Shown: piece by piece, positions 1-9,708 of the stretch | How positions within the stretch are numbered: position 1 is the stretch's first letter | How the letters are laid out: the number at the start of each line of letters is the position of its first letter | Assembly: GCA_002917775.1 (NCBI GenBank) | Contig: KZ627159.1 | Span: 576,010 to 640,009, forward strand | DNA from: Glaciozyma antarctica PI12 | Lineage: Eukaryota > Basidiomycota > Microbotryomycetes > Kriegeriales > Camptobasidiaceae | Direction of reading: 5' to 3' | Length of the DNA: 64,000 bases | Position numbers and translations under genes: made by a program | Notes under the pieces: generated by a model | Told to the model about the DNA's origin: nothing | Seen by the model: only the letters and a program-made list of their open reading frames with translations | Databases searched by the model: none

Positions 1-960
1 CATCGGAGCCTACTTCTTCCTCTGCACCTCCGTCGAGACCGCTTCATTCCTCACTCCCCAAGAACGATTCTATGCATTCGCACGTTTGCACGCCGACAAG
101 CCGCAGAGCGCCGCTGGCGTCAACGACGCCGACAAGTTCAGCTGGTACCAAGTCCGTCGTGCGGTGTTCAACGTTCAAACCTGGCTCTCGGCGTCGGCGT
201 ACTTTGCAATCCTTTCGGCGCTTTACTCTTTCGGACTCTTTGTCCCTACCATGTGCGTTCCTTGACATTCCTTCGCAAGATCCCGCACTGACACCTCGCT
301 GGCCGAGCAGCATTCGAGGACTCGGATACACCGCCATCGAGGCGCAGCTCTACTCAGTTCCTCCGTACGCCGTCGCAGCAGCTTTGACCATCGTCGTCGC
401 CATCTTCTCCGACAGGCAAAAGTCGCGTGGGCCTTGGATGCTGCTGTGCCTGCCTTTCTCTATCGCGGGGTACGCCATGATCCGGACCTCCAGCTCGAAC
501 AACGTCAAATACGGTGCGTTCTCTTATCCCCTCGCCAAGACTTCGCTAACGAGCTTCTCCGCAGGCGCACTCTTCCTCATGGCTTCGGGACTCTACACCT
601 CCGTCCCTCCCGTCCTCGTCTGGCTCAGCAACAACTCAGCCCCACACTACAAGCGCGCCACCGCCGCTGGTCTCCAGCTCGCCATTGCCAACTGCGGCGG
701 CTTCGTCGCCACTTTCGTGCGGCCCTCCTCCCGCCCTCGCTTCCTCGCTGACCGATTCGTAGATCTACCCCTCAGAGCAAGGACCCGCGTATGTCGAAGG
801 TCACACGGTTGTGCTCGGCTTGCTTTGTGCGGCGTGGGTTCTTATTGGGGCGAACGTCGCGTTCTGTCATTGGAGGAACACGCAGAAGGATGCGGGCAAG
901 TTTGACGAGTTCATTGGAAGCGGAGATGATCGGGACCCAGCGTTCAAATACATTCTCTGA
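1..960 (+). CDS. MFS transporter, anion:cation symporter (allantoate/Dal5-like) family, 3' part
   Basis: This is the C-terminal half of a major facilitator permease; the start lies left of the window. Seen: the frame enters at base 2 and runs through three introns (about 253-310, 516-564 and 720-762) to TGA at 958-960. The segment after the first intron joins as PTIIRGLGYTAIEAQLYSV, the helix-7/8 signature of the allantoate permease/nicotinate/vitamin branch of the ACS family. Further hydrophobic helices follow (VPPYAVAAALTIVVAIFSD, then a charged loop with SDRQKSRGP, then two more helices), and the tail DPAFKYIL is typical of the family. Known: these proteins import small organic anions or vitamins by proton symport at the plasma membrane. 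The substrate cannot be told from this half. The downstream neighbour is on the same strand but functionally unrelated. Confidence 0.88.
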
Positions 961-1286
961 GTGTGTAGGCGCTGTTATTGTTATAGTATGGCGGGATTGG
1001 TTTCTTCGAACGCGAGAACAGAGAGGACGCGAGAATGTGCACCGGAGTCCGAAAGTTCGCAAGCCTCGTTCTCTCGTTCTCTTCGCACCGAACGACTTCT
1101 CACCAACCCTGGCTGTCTATAAAAGCCACCTAAGACCTTTCCCCTGCTCCCTACGCTCCCCTGCGCGGCTACAAAGTCGCGTTGCGCGATCGCGCCATCG
1201 CACAACATTCACGGCGCTCCTCCCTTCCCTCTTCCTCTCCTTCAGCCCACTGCTCCATCACACGCGTCCTCCTCCAACTACTCCTG
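961..1286. other. Intergenic region with promoter of the thioredoxin-like gene
   Basis: No coding signal was recognised. The stretch holds the 3' flank of the transporter and the promoter of the next gene, including a TATA box. The last 100 bases are C/T-rich, as in most 5' leaders of this window. Confidence 0.6.
1118..1125 (+). promoter_or_regulatory. TATA box (TATAAAAG)
   Basis: A perfect TATAAAAG lies about 170 bases upstream of the start codon of the thioredoxin-like gene, followed by a pyrimidine-rich leader. It is the clearest TATA element I noticed; most other promoters here are short and CT-rich. Function is inferred from position only. Confidence 0.5.
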
Positions 1287-1826
1287 ATGGTATTCCTCCA
1301 ACCCCCTCCTCAATCCCCCTCTTCCCTCCTCGCCTCCCTCCCGCCCACAACGCACTACCTCATCTTCTTCTCCACCCCCTCCGAGCGTGGTCGGCCGTAC
1401 GTTCCTTCTCTCCCTCCCTCCCTACTCACCTGCTCACGTAGAACGACAGATGGTGCAGAGATTGCCGTGCCGCCGAAGCCCCTATTGCGAATAGTATTGG
1501 CGAGGGGGAGAGCACGATCGTTTGGGTTGGTGATCGGGAGACGTGAGTTCCTTCGTTCTCTTGAGAGATAAGGGAGCTGATGAGTAGCAGGTGGAATGAC
1601 CCTTCGAGTCCGTGGAAGGGAGCGCCGTTTGGGGTCGAGAGGATTCCGACGATTTTGAAGCTTCCTCCGGTGGGGGAGGGGAATGCGGTGGAGAGTAGGG
1701 TGGGTTTTGAGCGAGCGAGAAGAGGGGAGAGGCTGACGAGTTGGAGCGCAGGTTAAGAGCGCGCGGAGGATCGTGGAGGCGGAGATTTTGGAGGGGTCGA
1801 AGTTGAGGGCGTTCGTCGACGCGTAG
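1287..1826 (+). CDS. TXNDC17/DUF953-type thioredoxin-like protein
   Basis: A small cytosolic thioredoxin-fold protein, about 128 aa, close to the roughly 123 aa of animal TXNDC17 (TRP14). Exons: 1287-1396, 1450-1542, 1591-1699, 1752-1826. Splicing the first intron gives FFSTPSERGRPWCRDC: the WCxDC active site replaces the thioredoxin WCGPC, the hallmark of this family. Later come the EWNDPSSPW-like loop, cis-Pro IPTILKL (the proline before the fifth strand) and a C-terminal helix ending FVDA. Known: family members reduce small disulfide substrates and protein disulfides using thioredoxin reductase. All four exon joins keep the frame, and the ATG is preceded by a C/T-rich leader and a TATA box. 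No signal peptide. Alternative: another thioredoxin-like reductase, but WCxDC argues against it. Confidence 0.85.
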
Positions 1827-2417
1827 GAGATGGGAAGGGGGCTGAAGAGCTGGTAGATTTAGCGCAAGAGCTAAGCTGCGAGGAAGCTCAGCTAGAGATG
1901 AGCTTGAGTCGGTTGTGTAGAGCAGATATACGCACGAGCGAAGGAGAGGTTGCTGCTCGAGGGCTAGCCTGCTGCAATCACCGCTCGCAAACGAACGCCA
2001 TTCCAGGAGCTTGAGTACGCGAATCTCCGCTCAAAGTTGGAGCGGTCGTTGAATCCATCGCCGAATCCGTCTTCGAGCCAGCTGCTTCGAGGGTGAGCCG
2101 CTCGAAGATGCAGGACGCAGAACGTCTTCAAGGTCCACCCGCGGCGACGAAATGGGCGGGGTGGAAGGCGGGGGAAACGAAGCGTGCTGTCGGTGAAGAG
2201 GAACGAGCAGTAGAGCGGGAGACGCGCGTCAGGTGGCAGAGGACGCCAGCACGCCGATCCTCGAACAGTGCACGGCGAAGCGACGAGCGAGCAGAGTCCG
2301 CACGCGTGGAAAACAAGACCATCGTTTCGCCCACTCCCTTTCGTCGTACCTCCTCATCTCGCGCCTCCACTCCGCGTCCCCCTTCGACAATACAAGCATC
2401 CGCACTTTTGATTACGT
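1827..2417. other. Convergent intergenic region, nothing recognised
   Basis: This lies between the 3' ends of the thioredoxin-like gene and SmB. It contains only short overlapping open frames on both strands with no family resemblance. I see no RNA gene or repeat. Confidence 0.5.
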
Positions 2418-3418
2418 TTATCGGCCTTGGAAGCTGTGGGAAGAAAGGTAAGCGCGGTTCCCATGCAAGCGACGCGGGAACAGCGGGCTTGGGAAGTGGA
2501 GCTAGGGTGGGAGGAGGGCGGGAGGAGAAGGAGAAGTGAGAACGTACCCTGGAGGAGGAGCCATGGGGAATCCTGGGGGAGGGGCGAATCCAGGCGGGGG
2601 AGCGAAGCCAGGCATCATGCCAGGCATTCCAGGGGGAGCAAACGTCTGAGGAGCCATGCGCCTGCGTCGAACGAGTCGTCAGCGTCGTGTCCGTTCGTCC
2701 CAAACACCTCCAAACATCAACGCACATGGTAGGAGCAGAAAGCCCCATCCCACGTCCTGCGGGTGCGCCCATTCCAGGCCCAGCACCAATCTGCGTACAT
2801 AGCCACACCATCAGCTCCCTCGCTCGCCTCACCACGCACCACGATCACGCGCACCTGAGGTCCCTTGGACTCATCCACGACCGGCGGGGGTCCCTCCACG
2901 CTGAGCGTCACGATCGTCTCTCCCCTAAGGATGACGAGCCCCAGCACGCGCTTCATCTCGTCCTCTCCATCCTCCTCTGCGGCAGCCTTCTTCGACTTGA
3001 CGCGGCGGAACTCCTCGCACTCTGAGATGACGAGGTTCATGTGCTTGTCGAACGCGAGCATCTGGCCCGTGAGCGTGCGCGAGTCGTTCAAGGTCACCTT
3101 GATCCTGTAGCCGATGATGGCTGCCATCTTGCCGCCTTTGTTAGACTGGAGAGGCGAGGAGTCAGTTCAGTCAGTTCAAGTTGTTCTCAACCCTCGCCTG
3201 ATCTGCGACTCCAACTCCTCCAGCGCCTGTATTCCCGCCGTAATGCTCCTTCCGTCGGCACGAAGATCCGTCTCCTTGTGAGGCGGCCGGTCGTTGTCGT
3301 CGCCGCGCGTGAGGGAGGAAGAGGGAGTCGTTCTTGTTGGCGAGGGCTGGGGAGGGGCTGGCGGAGGGCGGCAGAGGTGGGATCGGGGAGACGTGGGCTA
3401 CCAGTCTCTGCTTACCAT
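2418..3418 (-). CDS. smb1: U snRNP core protein SmB/SmB' (Sm fold)
   Basis: A core Sm-ring protein of spliceosomal U snRNPs, about 162 aa. Exons on the minus strand: 3418-3416, 3145-2855, 2790-2726, 2661-2548, 2433-2418. The Sm fold is clear: Sm1 with TLTGQMLAFDKHMNLV, then CEEFRR and a charged loop (KSKKAAAEEDGED), and Sm2 with VLGLVILRGETIVTL. Behind it is the Gly/Pro/Met-rich tail (IGAGPGMGAPAGRGMG and repeated FAPPPG units) typical of SmB and a site of arginine methylation. The likely start is unusual: the first coding exon is just ATG, followed by a 270-base intron whose acceptor leads into SNKGGKMAAII. The internal ATG at 3127 gives a six-to-seven-residue shorter protein and is the alternative. 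The terminal GFQGR and its 16-base exon are inferred from splice sites. Confidence 0.88.
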
Positions 3419-3702
3419 GTTTACTGAAGAGTCTCGAGGGAGTTGGGGTCGAAGGGCTGGCAGGGCGAGCGAGCAGGATATAATATTTTGAGACGAATTA
3501 TTTGTTTGAGTAGGCTACCTCACCCACGCGAATTAATTTACCAGGGGGCGCCTTGCTCGTCCTTTGCACTGCTCCTGCCTGCTCCTTTTGACTTCGAGAA
3601 GGTGCGTACCTTCCTACTCAGAGGCGTCCAGAACGCGGCGACGACGCTGACTCTCTGCTCCGCTCGTGTGCTCCGCTCCTCCCGCTCTCCTCCTGCTCCC
3701 AG
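3416..3702. other. Divergent promoter between SmB and the thioesterase
   Basis: Under 290 bases separate the inferred SmB start codon from the thioesterase start on the other strand, so the two genes share one promoter region. There is an AT-rich patch (about 3477-3540) flanked by CT-rich leader sequence. No canonical TATA box is certain. Confidence 0.4.
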
Positions 3703-4529
3703 ATGGCCGAGAGCAAGAAGTTCGTGTGCAAGGTCTGGCAAGCGTTCCTCAACAACAAGGTGAGCTGCTTGTTTGTCCTGAAACCTCTCGGGAGGAGCTA
3801 ACGTCGCTTTCCAGGGCCACGATGCCACCTCTTTTGGACATGTACGCCGCTGCGGAGTTGATATCTGCCCCCTCTAACCCTATCGTACTCCCCGAACAGC
3901 TCAAGATTATGGACGCACGTCCTGGAGTCGTTCGCGCTCAGATGCGAGTCGAGAGCCACCAAGGTCCGTCCCCGAACCGTCCTACCTCGAATCTGCTAAT
4001 CCATCTCGCGACTCAGTGAACCGTCTAAAGGTACCGGATCATCCCAGCACTCCATGACAGCTCTAACAATCTTCTCAAGAGTCTTCACGGAGGAGTCCAC
4101 AGCTCTCTCGTCGACACGATGGGCTCCCTCGCTCTCTCCTCGAAAGGCCTCTGGATGACCGGCGTCTCCACCGATATCCACGTCACGTAAGCTCCCTCCT
4201 CTCCATCTCGCGACTCGCTAACATTCCGCCACCAGGTTCGTCCGCGCCGCTCTCGCAGGAGAGGTGATCGCACTCAAAGCCGAAGTCGTCGGCCTCGGTC
4301 CGTCCTCCTCGCTCCTTCCCAACACGAACTCACCCCGCGCTGCGTAATAGGGAAGACGCTCGCTTACACGCGCGTCGAGATTGAGAGTCTCAAGACGGGC
4401 AAGCTTCTCGCGTTTGGCAGCCACACGAAATTCGTCGGTCAGGCGCTCAAGAGCCCTAACAACATTTTGCTGAGCGAGGATGGAGAGACGATCGTGACGC
4501 CGGCGTTGGAGGAGGTTGTTGAGGAGTAG
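3703..4529 (+). CDS. Hotdog-fold acyl-CoA thioesterase, ACOT13/THEM2-like
   Basis: A PaaI/THEM2-type hotdog thioesterase that hydrolyses acyl-CoAs, probably mitochondrial or cytosolic. The protein is built from short exons, the first two being 3703-3759 and 3825-3841. Key motifs: RPGVVRAQMRV in the first strand, then HGGVHSSLVDTMGSLAL, where HGG..SSLVDTMGSLA is the conserved hotdog helix carrying the catalytic Asp, followed by TGVSTDIHVTFVRAALAG (the SVDI.V.Y...A substrate strand) and GKTLAYTRVEI. The tail LAFGSHTKFV resembles THEM2 (the A.G.HTKY motif). Length is around 165-180 aa. The ATG lies in a CT-rich leader and no earlier in-frame ATG is near. The acyl chain-length preference cannot be read from the sequence. 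Confidence 0.88.
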
Positions 4530-4884
4530 ATTCGTGGGAGATTCGTGAGATGCGAGGTGTAGTTGTTGGACGGTTCGCCGGAGTCGGGGAGCTGCCTGGG
4601 TATGCAAACTGCGTCCGTCGGGAGGGTACATCCTCCTGGAGAGTTGTCTCAGGAGAAAAGTGCGGCTTTGCGAGGAAGTAATCGCGAACAGGCATGCGAA
4701 CGAGGAGGGAAGCTTAGGCGCAGAGCTGCGAACGCCGAAGAGCGAAACGGTTCGCGGCAAGTCTCGACTGCTCCGGTTGCAAAGCAGCGGTCTTCGATGG
4801 AAGCAGATCAACTGGGAAGAGCAGTGCGGAAGCCTTGAGCCAAGTAGTGACATGCGATTAATTTCCTATGGTTCTCCTTCCCGA
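4530..4884. other. Convergent intergenic region, nothing recognised
   Basis: Holds the 3' flanks of the thioesterase and mitochondrial GrpE genes. Open frames here (for example minus strand 4218-4853) are antisense shadows without family features. Confidence 0.5.
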
Positions 4885-5742
4885 CTATGACTCCTCGCCG
4901 AGTACAACGCCGACCTTCGCAGGTCGAAGGAGACGATCCTTGATCATGTCTGCAACGGCAACACATCAGCTCCTGGTTCCCGAGCGCCCACCACAGCGGT
5001 CAAACTCACATCCGATCTCCTGGCACTCGAGGACCGTTCCCGCCGTCTTCCCTGGCACAGGAGCCTGGTAAAGCGCCTCGTGGATGTTGGGATCGAACGC
5101 CTCTCCCGTAGGATCGAAAGGCGTGACTCCGTGCCTCTTCAGCACGCGCTCGATCGCCTTCTTCGTGAGCGAGACTCCCTCGTGCAAGCTGACGAGGTCC
5201 TGGTTCGGCGTGTGGTCCGCAGGTGCGTCGACGTGTCCAGCGACAATCTTGTTGCTCGGGGATAGACTTGATGGCGAGGGTGTCGATGTCAGATGGAGCG
5301 AGATGAGGTCGCGCGCGAACGAGGTGAGGGCAAAGTCCTTGGCGAGTCCCTTCTCCCGCGTAGAGATCTTTTGCAGGTTCTCAAAGTCGGCGAGGGAGCG
5401 TAGGCGGGCATCCTGCGAACTCGAAATCAGCGAGAGCTTGTAGGAAGCGGGCAAGTGAGGACGCACTCGTAGCTCAGCGATGAGCTTGTTCTTCTCCTCG
5501 AGCTCCGCCATGAGCGCCTCGGCCTTGGCCTCCGCCTCGGGGTTGATGACCTCTCCCTCAACCGTCTCCGGCTTCTCCTCCTTTGCCGTAGAGTATGCGC
5601 GAGCGATGGGGGCAGATCGCTGAGAGTTGAAGTAGGAGAGGGAGGTCGGAGTCGATCGGCGGAAGGAGGGAGTGGCGGCCGAGCGGGATTGCACGACGGT
5701 GCGGGCCAGACTCGCTAGGGGGTTGGAGCGTAATGAAGGCAT
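4885..5742 (-). CDS. mge1: Mitochondrial GrpE, nucleotide exchange factor of mtHsp70
   Basis: Mge1 releases ADP from matrix Hsp70 and so drives protein import and folding. Minus-strand exons: 5742-5467, 5412-5010, 4949-4885; about 247 aa. The N-terminus (MPSLRSNPLASLARTVVQSR...) is Arg/Ser-rich without acids, a matrix targeting sequence. A long dimerisation helix follows (EAEAKAEALMAELEEKNKL), then DFENLQKISTREK and the beta-domain HGVTPFDPTGEAFDPNIHEA. Splicing the last intron gives CQEIGYMIKDRLLRPAKVGV, the GrpE signature. Odd point: between about 5250 and 5301 the frame reads a Ser/Pro-rich stretch, while another frame encodes DIDTLAIKSIPE, which fits the family here; see findings. The start at MPSLRS is preferred over an upstream in-frame methionine (5835) that would place basic and acidic residues before the presequence. 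Confidence 0.92.
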
Positions 5743-5848
5743 GCTGAAGGTGGTTTTGGCGAGGGAGTGTTGTGAGAGGTAGAAGGGAGAGGAACGAATC
5801 TCATTCTCCCCGCGCCTATTTCTCGACCGAACCAACGACGACGAGTCG
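5743..5848. promoter_or_regulatory. Compact bidirectional promoter, mge1/sec20
   Basis: Only 106 bases separate the start codons of the divergent mitochondrial GrpE and Sec20 genes. Both 5' leaders and the shared promoter must fit in this stretch or overlap the neighbouring coding sequence. Confidence 0.6.
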
Positions 5849-8311
5849 ATGGCACCAGCTCACACGCCCGTATCGCCTCCACCAAAGCCTGAAGCTCTTC
5901 CGGTCCTCCCGCAAGAGCTGCTCGAGCTCTGCGCCAACTTGGGCCGACGGCTTCGGGACCTCGAGACGTTCCAAGTTCCGGAACTTGCGGGATGCAAGGG
6001 ACCACTCACGCTGCACGAGGAGCTGGCGAGTAATGTGCGAGGAGAGATGGTGGGAGTACGGAGGGATCTCGAGGTGAGTTGGGCGCACGAGGGGAGAGAG
6101 AGCCGTTAGCTGATGTTGCTTGGGGAGGTCAGGAGCTCAAGCTGCAGGTGGACGACCTGGACAAGGCGAGGGACAGGAAGGCAGGGCAAGAGCTAGTGGC
6201 TGGTGTTCAGACCAGGATTACTGCGTGAGTAGCTCGTCGTAGGTTGGATATGGGATGGGAGCTGATCGTGCCTACAGCATCACGCAGCTCTATCGCAACG
6301 CCGTCCTCGCCTCCAAGCGCCAAATCGACAATCTATCACAAGCCTCAGCACGAGACGAGTTATTTCATTCTGCTTCCAAGCCGAACGGCAAGGCTCGGTC
6401 GACAACTGCTCCCACTGCCGCCAGGTCGGCCCCCCTCCAACGCCACGTTTGAGACCTCGCTGATGGATCTTCCTTTGCAGTGCGGACGACGCTTTAATGG
6501 CAGCTACATCGGAAGTGACTGAAGGACTTCGCCGAACGATGCAACTCATGCAGCAAGAGCTGGACCGCTCGCTCGTCTCAAACGAGATCCTCGGTGAGTC
6601 CTCTCGTCTCGTCAAGCCTACGAGTTTCTAAGCTCTCGTCTCCGCAGAATCCTCCACCGCAACAATGCAGATGACTTCCGACCAATACTCGACCTTCTCC
6701 ACCCTCCTTACAACCTCGAAAGCCCTGATCACCTCGCTCGAGCGCGCCGACTTCCTCGACCGGCTCATCCTCCTCTTCGCCCTCGTTTTCTTCGGTCTTT
6801 GCTGCGCCTGGATCTTCAAGCGACGCGTTGTCGACAAAGGACTCCGCGTTGCCGGAGCGATGGGACGAGTCGTCGCAGGCGGGAAGGGCAAGGACGAGCT
6901 CAAGCGAAGCGTGCAAGAGGTCGTGGAGACGATCACGGCGGTGGCGGCTACAGCTACGGCTGTCGTGCAGTCGATGACGAAGGGGGTCCCGACGGCTGCG
7001 ATCACGGCGGTCGTCAAGGGACACGAACCGGTCTGGGTCAATACGACGGTCGACCTGACGGCGTTCTCGCATGTCGTTGAACCCGTTGAAACTCCTCTGG
7101 CGGTACCGACAAATATCGATCGCGAGGAAGTCAAGGCGCAGCCCACTGGCGGCGTCGACGTGCTGGCCGAGGCACCGACGCTCAAGGACGTCGTTGAGGA
7201 GGAAGTCGTCGCCAAAGTCGATGCTTTCGGGCAAGACGCGCCTGCCGTCGACGTCGAGGACGCCGCTTACGACGATATGGCCGCCGAATTCGACCTCCCG
7301 ACGCTCAGTCACCTCCCAATCGTTGCGAACGTCTCGTCGCCTACCGAGGATGCGCCTGAGGTAGCGATCGAGGAAGAGATCCGGCGATTCGTTGAGGAAG
7401 AAGCGGAGGAGGTAGCAGCGGAAGCTGCACCCGAGGATCAGGAGCCTGAGGAAGAGCATATTTTCGTCCCTCAACCTCTCCGACCTGCAACGCCCTTCGT
7501 CGACGCTCAAGCCGCCATCGACAACAACCTTGTCGCTCCCACGATCGAGGAACCCATTCCCATCCTCGATACTCCCACTCCCGATAACGGCCCGCTTCCC
7601 CTCCTCGACATTCCCACTCCCGACGTCGAGGAGGCTCCCTCTCCCGCCAACGATACTCCCGACATCGCTCCTTCCGAACCCCTCGATGACCACGTCTTCG
7701 TTCCGCACGTCCTCCGACCTGCCGGTACGCTTTTCGACGAGCACCTCATCCTCGAGAACGTCGTCGCTTCTTCAGCCGATAGCGAGGCCGAGGTGCAGAG
7801 CTCGTCGGAGGAGCTCGTAGTCGAGCCTGTCACAAACGACGACTACGAGCCCGTCCTTCTCGAGGCGCTCCTCGAGGAGGCTGCGGAGCCTGTGGTGCGT
7901 GATGAGGCGGAAGATGTGATTGTCTTCGATCCCTCGTTTGGCGAGGTGGAAGCGGAGGTGGAGAACGAGGAGGATGGAGAGGGGGAGGAGGATGAGGTGG
8001 GAGAGGAGGGAGAGGACGACTACGACTTGGCGGACGAGGGAGAGGAAGTGCCGGCTGACCAGGGAGAGGACGACTACGACTTGGCGGACGAGGGAGAGGA
8101 AGTGCCGGCTGACCAGGGCGAGGTCGAGGACTTTGTAGACTCGGAGCCTGGATGGGAGTTTCTGGAGGGAGAGTACGACGGCGAGGAGGAGGACGAGATG
8201 GATGAGGGCGGCGAGGGATTTTCGAGCGAGATTATGGATGCGTTGGAGCGGGAGGAGGTCGTCGATGCGGAGCAGGAGCTTGGAGCGGGGTACCTGCGGG
8301 ACGAGCTGTAA
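5849..8311 (+). CDS. sec20: Sec20-type Qb-SNARE with long acidic luminal tail ending RDEL
   Basis: Sec20 is the SNARE of the Dsl1/Ufe1 complex that receives COPI vesicles at the ER. Exons: 5849-6073, 6133-6224, 6278-6424, 6481-6593, 6648-8311; about 746 aa. The cytosolic part has coiled-coil segments and the SNARE-like region (ATSEVTEGLRRTMQLMQQEL, then QMTSDQYSTFSTLLTTSKAL). A single membrane helix follows near residues 231-249 (DRLILLFALVFFGLCCAWIF). After it come roughly 490 luminal residues very rich in Glu/Asp and Pro, including a perfect duplicated 18-residue unit (8007-8118). The protein ends GYLRDEL: a C-terminal RDEL fits the HDEL that yeast Sec20 carries for ER retrieval. Yeast Sec20 has 383 residues, so the luminal tail here is greatly expanded. 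The shared 106-base promoter with mge1 is inferred from spacing. Confidence 0.86.
8007..8118 (+). repeat. 54-bp perfect tandem duplication inside sec20
   Basis: Positions 8007-8060 are repeated exactly at 8061-8114, and the first four bases of a third copy follow. The unit is a multiple of three and encodes an 18-residue acidic segment containing DDYDLADEGEEVPADQG. Complete identity suggests a recent duplication. Confidence 0.95.
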
Positions 8312-8475
8312 CACGTTATTCTGGACACAGCACATTACAAAGGGCTCGAGTCCATCTCCATCTTTCAAGATTCGCCGGCCGTGCGGAGCTCGGGGCAGCG
8401 CCGGGGAGCTAGGTTCCTTTCGAGCTCGTTCCTCTTCTTCTTCCGCCCTCTCTCCCGCCTCCTCCACCGCCTACG

Positions 8476-9261
8476 ATGAGCAGCTACCTGGAGTACAGCG
8501 CCTACGAAGACGAGGACTACGAGGAGACCGTTCGCGGGGACGAGGCGCCTGAGGTCGAGGAGCTCAACCTAGATTTCCAAGGACTCCGCATCACCAACTG
8601 GCTGAACGGCGTAGGGAACGCAGACGTCCTCGCACCTTCAGAACCTTCCACTCTCTCACTTTTAACGGCCTCGGATGCTGCAAGCGTCACCTCCGACTTC
8701 CTCCAGCGCCCTGCGGCGTACACGACCCCTTCCTCGAAGCTTCAGGTCCTCCAGGCGTTGCTCACCGAATTCGGTGCCTTCCTATTGCTTGAATGGGCTA
8801 CAAGGATGTTAAATGACAGCTATTGGCTCCCCAGGAGTTTGTCAACCCGCGTCGGCAGCAGGCCACGATCCTCCCCTCCGAAACGCCAACGATCCCCAGC
8901 CCCAGGTTCCGCTCCCCACGAGCTTGGCAGGATGCCGGAAGCTTTTGAGGGAGAACGTTCACGTAAACATCTCCGATTACTTGAAGCTCAAGAAGGCTGG
9001 GAAGGCCGTCAAGGGACTCAAGAGGGTGAGCAGCCGCCCAAGTTCCTTCTCCTCGGAGGCCGTAGCTGACGTTCTGGCTCCACAGTACCCGAACCGCCAG
9101 AAGCTGCAACAATCTTTGATGAAGAACAAGCGGTTTGTGTCCCCCGCTTTCTCTGTAAAGCTGCAAGACTGAAATTGCCGCACAGATTCGTCAAGCTCGC
9201 GGTTGCGAAGGCCGAATTACTTCAACCACTCCTCATCTTCGCTCGAGGCGGTCGCGTGTGA
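8476..9261 (+). CDS. Unassigned protein with a C-terminal helical block
   Basis: I do not recognise this gene. Exons 8476-8773, 8835-9025, 9086-9132 and 9186-9261 join in frame to about 203 aa. The N-terminus is acidic (SAYEDEDYEETVRGDEAPE), then comes a Ser/Thr/Ala-rich stretch and a low-complexity Asn/Pro linker. The C-terminal 75 residues look like a conserved helical domain: AGCRKLLRENVHVNISDYL, then LKLKKAGKAVKGLKRYPNRQ, KLQQSLMKNKRFVKLAVAKA and LLQPLLIFARGGRV at the end. No signal peptide or membrane helix. The basic KAGKAVKGLKR and hydrophobic spacing could mediate protein or nucleic-acid contact, but this is a guess. The exon ends match the local splice consensus, supporting a real gene. 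Confidence 0.65.
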
Positions 9262-9708
9262 AGGACGGTGGCAAATTTTGGTCAACTCGAAGCATTCCTC
9301 GACGGCTCAGCGGAGCACTGGAATCTGTCGGCGAGCTCGAGAGAGCTCGCAACCGAGTCCTTTCGACGAGCTCGTAGTGCTGATCTGTGGCTTTCTGTCC
9401 TCTGCTTCCTATTCAGCCACGCTTCCATCTCGTGCGAGGAGCAGAATCTGCAGCGGTCATCGTCTTCGCAAGCCTCCGACGTCGACGAAGACTCGGAGCC
9501 TCGCTAGCGAATTGGTCCTTCATTTCTTGCTCTTTTTTTCGTTGTTCCAGTGCGAGACAGGCTTCATTCAAAGGCTGAAGTGACTTGAATCTGCTCGACG
9601 GTGCTGGAACAAACTATCGACGCAAGCCTACAAGGAGAGCGCGAAATCAACCCCGTCGCGTCAGCCGGCAGCGCTTGCCTTCCTCCCACCTCTCACCCCC
9701 AGCAAACC
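9262..9708. other. Intergenic region upstream of get3
   Basis: No gene recognised. Short open frames on the plus strand (9203-9583) lack any family feature. The last 80 bases are a C/A-rich leader before the Get3 start. Confidence 0.5.

Noticed and set aside
2128-2835. 235-codon minus-strand frame across the SmB 3' region
   Set aside because: It includes SmB introns and exon parts in the wrong frame; spliced SmB explains the sequence better.
7071-7833. Long opposite-strand and alternate-frame ORFs over sec20
   Set aside because: They are shadows of the Glu/Pro/Val-rich repeat-like coding sequence.
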